Shown piece after piece: positions 58,812 through 64,000 of a stretch of DNA of 64,000 nt. Where the stretch lies: positions 248,001 through 312,000 of the forward strand of contig CAVSEY010000006.1 in NCBI GenBank assembly GCA_963727035.1, read 5' to 3'. This DNA is from Rhodoblastus sp963727035 (GTDB lineage: Bacteria; Pseudomonadota; Alphaproteobacteria; Rhizobiales; Beijerinckiaceae). Position 1 is the stretch's first letter, and every line of letters starts with the position of its first letter. The notes under the pieces were generated by a model. The model was not told where the DNA came from and made no database searches. It saw nothing but the letters and a program-made list of their open reading frames with translations. Made by a program: the position numbers and the translations under genes.

Positions 58812-61691
58812 TCAAATGGCAGGTTCGCCCGCCGCGCCCACCAGTTTGCGGGCTTCCGCTGCGCTGAGCGGAGGGCCGAAAGCGAAGCCCAACGCATATT
58901 CGCAGCCGATTTGCGAGAATTCGATCACGTCCGATTCGTTCTCTGCTCCCTCGGTCATCGCCTCCATGCCGAAATCATGAGCGAGCGTGACCAGCGAGCG
59001 CAGCATGGCCGCGCGATTCGTCACGGGGTCCTGCGGCGCCAAGCCGCGGTCGATCCGGATCATGTCGAAGGGGAAACGCTGGAGATAGGCCAGCGACGAA
59101 TAGCCGGAGCCGAAGCGCGTGAGCGTCAGGCCGGCGCCCAGCTCCTTGAGGCGTCCAAGTATCTGCGCGGCATATTCTGGATTTTCCATCACCAACGCTT
59201 CACTCAAGCCCAGCTTGAGCGATCCGGGCAGAATGCTGACCCGGCTCAGAACGTTCTTCACATCGGCGAGCAGGTCGTGACGCAAGATTTTTCGCGAAGA
59301 AATATCCACACAAGCGAAAAAAGGAGGATCGACGTCGAGCGCTTTTTGCCACGCGGCAAGTTCGCGCGCCGCGCGCTGGATGGCGAACAGACCGAGATCG
59401 ACGATCAGGCCGCTCTCTTCGGCGAGCGGTAAAAATTCGCTGGCGTCGACCCGCCCGAGTCGTGGATGCTCCCAACGCAACAGCGCTTCGAAGCCAGCGA
59501 CGGTGCGGTCGTCCAGCCGCACGATTGGCTGGAAAAACAATTTTATCTCGTCACTGTCGAGCGCCCGGCGCAATTCTCCTTCCAGCGCCCGGCGATTGGC
59601 GCCTTGCGCGCGCATCGACGGCCGGAAGACTTCGACCCGTCCGCCGCCTTCCCGTTTGGCGAAGCGCATTGCGATCTCGGCGTCCCGGAGCATTTCCTCG
59701 CCCTTGGGATGCCATTGCGGGTCGAACAGTGCGACGCCGATCGAAATGCCGAGTGGAATTTCACGATTGGCGAAAGTTATTGGAATTGAAACTGTACGCC
59801 TGATGCGGTCGGCCAGATGGACGATCTGTTCGGTCGTCGCCTCAGCGGCCAGAATCACCGCGAAAGTGTCGCCGGAAATTCGAGCCAAAGTGTCGCGCGT
59901 CTGAAGCAGACGACCGAGGCGGCGGGCGACGGTGAGCAGAACCGAGTCCCCCGCGGAAGCGCCGACGGTGCGAACGATCCGGTTGAAGCTGTCGATATCC
60001 ACGCAAAGCACGCTGGGCCGTTTGTCGGCGCCAGACTCGGCTTGAAGCAAGGACGTCTCCAGCCGGTCGTAAAAGATTTCCCGGTTGGGCAGGCCGGTGA
60101 GATTGTCGTGGACTGCGTCGTGCAGGAGTTGCTCGAAGGCATTTTTTTGATCGGTGACGTCGGTCAATGTGCCCACGAGGCGCACGACTTCGCCGTCCTG
60201 CCCAACAACCGGGCGGGCGCGCAGGCGGAACCAGAAATACTGTCCGTCACTGGCGTGGAACCGGAAATCCTGCGCGATCCGGCCGCGGCGCTGTTGGAGA
60301 ACGGTGTCGAGACATGCCCGGTAGCGGTCACGCTCAAGCGGATGAAGAAGGCTGAGCCAGGACGAAGCCGGCCCTTCGAGATCGCCGCGCCGCACGCCGA
60401 GTTGCTCCTCGATCTCCGGACTGACATAAATGCGGTCGTTCACAACGTCCCAATCATAGATGATGTCGTTGGCGCCCGTGAGCGCGAGCGCCTTGCGCTC
60501 GACATCGCTGATCGCGCCATGGCCGCCGCCGCCGGCGAAGGCGCTCTGCATGATGGTAAAGCCGATCAGCATGACAACGAGGACGAGGCCGCCGAGAAGT
60601 GCGGGCGCCGCGAGGTCGTTGGCGATCGTGCCGTTGACGACGAAGCTCGCCGCCACGACCCAGACCACCAGCAGCAGCCATGTCGGAATCAGCATGACCG
60701 CACGCTCGACGCCATGGGTGGCGAGATAAATGACGAGCACGAGACCGACCCCGGCGGTGGCGGCCAAGGAAATCCGAGCGATGCCGGCGGCGATCGGCGG
60801 GTCGAAAACGGCCAGGCCGACCAAGGCGATCAGAAAGGCCAACCACACCCCTGCGACGTGGGAGGCGCGGACATGCCAACGGCCGAGGTTGAGATAGGCG
60901 AACAGGAAAACAACCATGGTGGCGGCGAGGACGGTTTCGGCCCCGGCGCGCCAGATGCGGTCGGCTTCGAGTTGGGTGCCGAACACTTTGGACCAAAATC
61001 CGAAATCGATCGAGACATAGGCGAGGACCGCCCAGGCCAGGGCCGCCGCCGCTGGGAAAATCACCGCGCCTTTCACAACGAAGACAACGGTCAGAAACAG
61101 GGCAAGCAAGCCCGCGACGCCGATGACGATGCCCTTGTAGAGCGTTAAATCGGTGGTCTTGTCCTTGTAGGCGCCCGGCTCCCAAAGATAGAGCTGCGGT
61201 AATTTGGGCGTCTTCAGTTCGGCGACGTAGGTGACCGTTGCGCCAGGGTCGAGGGTGAGGCGGAAGACGTCCGCATCATCTTCATCCTCTTTCTCGGGTG
61301 GGATGCCCTGGCTGGCGGTGATTTCGGTGATCCGCTCCGAGCCAAGGTCAGGCCAGATCACGCCCGATCCGGCCATGCGGAAATGGGGCGCGACAATCAG
61401 TCGCTCCAACTGCTCGTCGGTATCATTCGTCAGCGCGAACACGATCCAGGATGGATGGGCGCCGGCGTTGCGCGCATGGACTTCAATGCGGCGGATGACG
61501 CCGTCCGGGCCAGGAGCGGTCGAAACCTGGATGCGGTCGCCCTGGTTGGAATATTTCTCAACCCAACGCGTGAGGTCGATCGCTTGAGCGTCCGGCGGCA
61601 CGCGCGCCGCCTCAACCGCGCTGGCGGGACGAAACCCGAAAAGCGCGAAAAGGAGCGGCAGCAGCAGGAGAACTGGACGGAACTTGCGCAC
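58812..61691 (-). CDS. Membrane PAS-GGDEF-EAL protein with degenerate catalytic motifs
   Basis: A 959-residue protein. A signal peptide (ends ASAVEA) is followed by an extracytoplasmic beta domain (about 27-180), then about seven transmembrane helices (about 185-390). A PAS domain (NDIIYDWDVVNDRIYVSPEI, then DGQYFWFRLRARPV) precedes GGDEF and EAL. The GGDEF signature is SGDTF (606-610) instead of GGDEF. In the EAL domain, Glu735 of FEALLRW remains, but the Asn of VNLS is Asp (VDISS), LELTE is LGLSE, DDFGTG is TRFGSG (858-859), the KID Lys is Arg (RIDRG), and the QGY Gln is Leu (YALGF). By known c-di-GMP enzymology it should neither make nor cleave c-di-GMP, and may act as a receptor or scaffold. 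It ends against yqgE. Confidence 0.85.
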   Translation of the reverse strand: MRKFRPVLLLLPLLFALFGFRPASAVEAARVPPDAQAIDLTRWVEKYSNQGDRIQVSTAPGPDGVIRRIEVHARNAGAHPSWIVFALTNDTDEQLERLIVAPHFRMAGSGVIWPDLGSERITEITASQGIPPEKEDEDDADVFRLTLDPGATVTYVAELKTPKLPQLYLWEPGAYKDKTTDLTLYKGIVIGVAGLLALFLTVVFVVKGAVIFPAAAALAWAVLAYVSIDFGFWSKVFGTQLEADRIWRAGAETVLAATMVVFLFAYLNLGRWHVRASHVAGVWLAFLIALVGLAVFDPPIAAGIARISLAATAGVGLVLVIYLATHGVERAVMLIPTWLLLVVWVVAASFVVNGTIANDLAAPALLGGLVLVVMLIGFTIMQSAFAGGGGHGAISDVERKALALTGANDIIYDWDVVNDRIYVSPEIEEQLGVRRGDLEGPASSWLSLLHPLERDRYRACLDTVLQQRRGRIAQDFRFHASDGQYFWFRLRARPVVGQDGEVVRLVGTLTDVTDQKNAFEQLLHDAVHDNLTGLPNREIFYDRLETSLLQAESGADKRPSVLCVDIDSFNRIVRTVGASAGDSVLLTVARRLGRLLQTRDTLARISGDTFAVILAAEATTEQIVHLADRIRRTVSIPITFANREIPLGISIGVALFDPQWHPKGEEMLRDAEIAMRFAKREGGGRVEVFRPSMRAQGANRRALEGELRRALDSDEIKLFFQPIVRLDDRTVAGFEALLRWEHPRLGRVDASEFLPLAEESGLIVDLGLFAIQRAARELAAWQKALDVDPPFFACVDISSRKILRHDLLADVKNVLSRVSILPGSLKLGLSEALVMENPEYAAQILGRLKELGAGLTLTRFGSGYSSLAYLQRFPFDMIRIDRGLAPQDPVTNRAAMLRSLVTLAHDFGMEAMTEGAENESDVIEFSQIGCEYALGFAFGPPLSAAEARKLVGAAGEPAI

Positions 61692-61888
61692 GCGACCTTT
61701 GGGCGGGATCTTGTTTGAGCGGCTTTAGAAGGCCGCATGGGGTTTTCGCAAATCTCGCCGCGATTGCCTAGCCCGGAAATGGCTTGCCGACGAGGCCTTC
61801 CGCGTGCCGCAGGCAAATGTCGAATTTGTGGCCATTTTTTGACGCTCGCTCTGGATTGCGCCAACCGCTCGCAAGGCGAGGCGGCGCC

Positions 61889-62509
61889 TCAGGCCTTCGG
61901 CGCAGCGTCTCCGGGCTTGTCTGCGCGCAGGAAGTCGCGCTCCAGCATGGCGAAAAGCAAATGGTCCTGCCACACGCCGTCAATCAGGAGATAGGCGCGG
62001 GCGTAGCCCTCGCGCTGGAAGCCGAGCCGTTCCAGCAGGCGGCGCGAGCGTTCGTTGTCGGGAGCGCAGGCGGCCTCAATCCGATGCAGGCCCATTTCGA
62101 GAAAGGCATGGCGCAGCAAGGCGCGCGCCGCCTTGGTCATGAGGCCTTTCCCGGCAAATTTCTCGCCCATCCAATAACCGAGCGTCCCGCATTGAGCGAC
62201 GCCACGCCGGATATTTCCAAGCGTGAGTTCGCCGAGCAAAGCGTCGTCGGTCGTGCGGAAAATCAAGAAGGCATAGGCGTCGTCCTCGGCCCGCTCGCGG
62301 TCCTGGCGCTGGACGCGGCGGTGGAAGGCGGACCTCGTGAGGTCGTCGAGCGGCCAGGTTGGCTCCCAGGGCGTCAAAAATGTGCGGCTTTCGCCGCGCA
62401 ACAATCGCCAGGCGTCAAAATCGCCAATCGAGGCCGGCCGAAGATAAAGGCCCTCGCCATCGATGCGGCCGGAAGAAGCCTTCTTTCGTGAAAATCCAAA
62501 AAAAACCAT
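61889..62509 (-). CDS. rimJ: GNAT N-acetyltransferase, RimJ/RimL-like
   Basis: A 206-residue GNAT protein like those that acetylate the N-terminus of S5. LYLRPASIGDFDAWRLLRGESR and FLTPWEPTWPLDDLTRSAF open it. The acetyl-CoA site is YWMGEKFAGKGLMTKAARAL, then LHRIEAACAPDNERSRRLLE, LGFQREGYARAYLLIDGVWQ. The family assignment is firm and the substrate less so. It is flanked by the GGDEF-EAL gene and an M16 peptidase gene on the same strand. Confidence 0.85.
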   Translation of the reverse strand: MVFFGFSRKKASSGRIDGEGLYLRPASIGDFDAWRLLRGESRTFLTPWEPTWPLDDLTRSAFHRRVQRQDRERAEDDAYAFLIFRTTDDALLGELTLGNIRRGVAQCGTLGYWMGEKFAGKGLMTKAARALLRHAFLEMGLHRIEAACAPDNERSRRLLERLGFQREGYARAYLLIDGVWQDHLLFAMLERDFLRADKPGDAAPKA

Positions 62510-62581
62510 GGTGGATTCACTGGCCCGAGCGGGAGACGCGCTTGATTAGCATGAATGCCGGCGATTTTCGACCGCTCCAGA

Positions 62582-63844
62582 TCAGACTCCAGCAAGCTGG
62601 GCCGCGACGTCCGCCGCGCCGGGGGCCCTGCGGGCTCCGCCCAGGATTGCGACGGTCGGGGGCGAGCGCAGCATGGCTGCGCCGGCGGCGCGCACCTCTT
62701 CGAGACTGAGCGAGTCAATCCGCCCTATCATCTCCTCGCGAGTCAAAACCCGCCCGAAGATCATGGTTTGGCGCGCGATCTGTTCAGCCCGCGACGACGA
62801 GCTTTCGAGCGCCGTCAACAGGCCGACCCTGGTCTGGGCCTTGGCGCGAACGAGATCGGCTTCCGTCAGGCTATGGGCGCTTTCGGCCAGACAGGCTAAG
62901 GCGACGTCAACGAGTGCGCGGGTCTGGCGCGCCGATGTCGCCGCCTCGAAGCCGAACAGGCCAGTGTCGAGGAACGGCCAGTGAAAGGAGGATATGGAAT
63001 AGGCGAGGCCGCGCTTTTCGCGCACCTCCTGAAACAAAGGCGAGGCCATGCCGCCGCCGACCGCATTGGCGAAGAGATGGGCGGCGTAATTTTGCGGATC
63101 GGCATAGGCGCGGCCCTCGAAGCCGATCACCACCTGCGTCTGTTCGAGTTTTTTCGCGACCAGAGCCTCACCGCCGGCATAGGCGGCGGGCGCCATTCGT
63201 TCTGGTGGTGCGGCGGGAAGACGGGCGAACAAACGTTCCGCCTCGTCGCGCGCCTGTGCATGATCGACTGCGCCGGCGGCGGCGACGACAATCGCGCGCG
63301 GGCGATAATGGCGCTGCAAATAGCCGCTTATCGCGTCGCGGTCGAAGCTTCCCACCGTTTCCGCCGTCCCGAGAATGGCGCGGCCGATCGGCTGGCTGGG
63401 GAAGGCGGCGGCGTTGAACAGGTCCATGACCAGATCGTCGGGCGTATCCTGCAGGGCGGCGATCTCCTGCAAGATCACGTCCTTTTCGCGCTCCAGCTCC
63501 GCAGGGTCGAACAGGCTCTCGGTCAGGATGTCGGCAAGCACGTCGAGCGCAAGGCCGCAATCCTCCCGCAACACCCGGGCGTAAAAGGCGGTGCTTTCGA
63601 CGCCGGTCGCGGCGTTGAGATCGCCGCCCGCGCTCTCGATTGTCTCTGCGATGGCGCGTGCGTCGCGCCGTCGTGTGCCCTTGAAGGCCATATGTTCGAG
63701 GAGGTGCGACAGGCCCTGTTCTGCTTCGCGCTCGTTGCGCGAGCCGGCTGCGATGAAAACGCCGAGCGACGTGGTTTCCAACCCCGGCATGGCGTCGGTG
63801 ACGACGCGCAGGCCGGAGGTGAGTTCGCTGGTTTTAATCGCCAT
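62582..63844 (-). CDS. M16 family zinc metallopeptidase (PMPCB-like)
   Basis: A 420-residue insulinase-type peptidase. The inverted zinc motif HLLEH is at 47-51 in GLSHLLEHMAFKGTRRRDA, with downstream Glu in LEREKDVILQEIAALQDTPDD. The family text GGDLNAATGVESTAFYARVL and the C-terminal inactive half-domain with FANAVGGGMASPLFQEVREKRGL are present. It is soluble, without a signal peptide, as in many alphaproteobacterial homologs close to the mitochondrial processing peptidase. Its start overlaps the thrC stop by 11 nt, so thrC, this gene and rimJ probably form an operon. Confidence 0.93.
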   Translation of the reverse strand: MAIKTSELTSGLRVVTDAMPGLETTSLGVFIAAGSRNEREAEQGLSHLLEHMAFKGTRRRDARAIAETIESAGGDLNAATGVESTAFYARVLREDCGLALDVLADILTESLFDPAELEREKDVILQEIAALQDTPDDLVMDLFNAAAFPSQPIGRAILGTAETVGSFDRDAISGYLQRHYRPRAIVVAAAGAVDHAQARDEAERLFARLPAAPPERMAPAAYAGGEALVAKKLEQTQVVIGFEGRAYADPQNYAAHLFANAVGGGMASPLFQEVREKRGLAYSISSFHWPFLDTGLFGFEAATSARQTRALVDVALACLAESAHSLTEADLVRAKAQTRVGLLTALESSSSRAEQIARQTMIFGRVLTREEMIGRIDSLSLEEVRAAGAAMLRSPPTVAILGGARRAPGAADVAAQLAGV

Positions 63845-64000
63845 GGTTTTCCGTCACGGTCCGGGCGCGGGCGCGGATGAAGCGCGCCACGGCTTCCGCG
63901 TCATTCGGCAACACGTCGAAACGCTCCTGGCGCTCGAACAGATCGGCGAGATGGGCGGGCAAGGGCGCAGAAACGCCGGTCGCAGCCTGCACCGCATCGG
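63834..64000 (-). CDS. thrC: Threonine synthase, C-terminal end (partial)
   Basis: The frame entering from the right edge reads ATGVSAPLPAHLADLFERQE, RFDVLPNDAEAVARFIRARA and stops with TAA at 63836..63834. This matches the C-terminus of threonine synthase (xATGVxPxLPxxLADLxxxxERFxVLPND). Only about 55 codons are in the window. The 11-nt overlap with the M16 peptidase start indicates an operon. Confidence 0.75.
   Translation of the reverse strand, partial: DAVQAATGVSAPLPAHLADLFERQERFDVLPNDAEAVARFIRARARTVTENHGD

Noticed and set aside
59817..61148. 443-codon plus-strand frame opposite the GGDEF-EAL gene
   Set aside because: Composition (Gly, Asp, Arg rich) is typical of a shadow frame; the minus-strand protein has clear domains.
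1..64000. CRISPR arrays, prophage, toxin-antitoxin or restriction modules
   Set aside because: I looked for spaced direct repeats and for characteristic small paired genes or capsid/integrase text and saw none.

Overview
The window is chromosomal DNA from an alphaproteobacterium, most probably a member of the Hyphomicrobiales (Rhizobiales) and plausibly near the Beijerinckiaceae/Methylocystaceae. The evidence is the origin-proximal cluster rho, mnmE, mnmG, rsmG, parA, parB facing leuS, lptE, holA; a PmtA-type phospholipid N-methyltransferase and an OlsB-type ornithine lipid acyltransferase; a PleC/DivJ/PdhS-type kinase; TIGR01459-type HAD and YqgE genes; and the hisS-hisZ-hisG arrangement. 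The assignment rests on gene content and order only.

Layout. 0-7.4 kb: a frameshifted comM, a hybrid histidine kinase, olsB, two TadE/TadG-like genes and a YkuD L,D-transpeptidase. 7-20.9 kb: yggS, then leuS-lptE-holA converging on the minus-strand block rho-mnmE-mnmG-rsmG-parA-parB. A perfect 16-bp parS core lies upstream of mnmE inside a 32-bp palindrome, and a 15/16 copy lies inside rsmG. ispG follows. 21-31 kb: a 3-hydroxybutyrate-dehydrogenase-like SDR lacking its catalytic residues, ribF, an ABC exporter-like fusion, a secreted protein of unknown function, an OmpW-like barrel, and dnaK-dnaJ. 30.5-42.5 kb: pmtA, pyrF, dapB, gpmA, an ETHE1-like MBL hydrolase, hisS-hisZ-hisG, a HAD phosphatase, a MaoC hydratase, a methyltransferase and fadD with an operator-like palindrome. 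43-48 kb: ffh, rpsP, rimM, trmD, tRNA-Thr(CGT) and dnaA.

48-50.8 kb is an insertion-sequence graveyard next to dnaA. An ISAs1-family element with readable terminal inverted repeats sits inside an older IS3-family orfA relic. An IS5-family transposase tail and a truncated, frameshifted uracil-DNA glycosylase gene follow. 50.7-64 kb: a glutathione S-transferase, a PleC-like kinase, ispH, gshA, rsmE, a DsbD-alpha-like protein, yqgE, a membrane GGDEF-EAL protein with both catalytic domains degenerate, rimJ, an M16 peptidase and the 3' end of thrC.

Most of the window is housekeeping: chromosome segregation and initiation, tRNA/rRNA modification, both iron-sulfur enzymes of the end of the MEP pathway, histidine synthesis, chaperones and SRP. 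I see no CRISPR array, restriction system, prophage or biosynthetic island. The observations most worth checking are the two pseudoenzymes (SDR and GGDEF-EAL), the nested IS structure, the parS pair, an 8-nt T-loop in tRNA-Thr, the comM frameshift, and long convergent gene overlaps. All residue and motif statements come from reading the sequence; no alignment or search was run.
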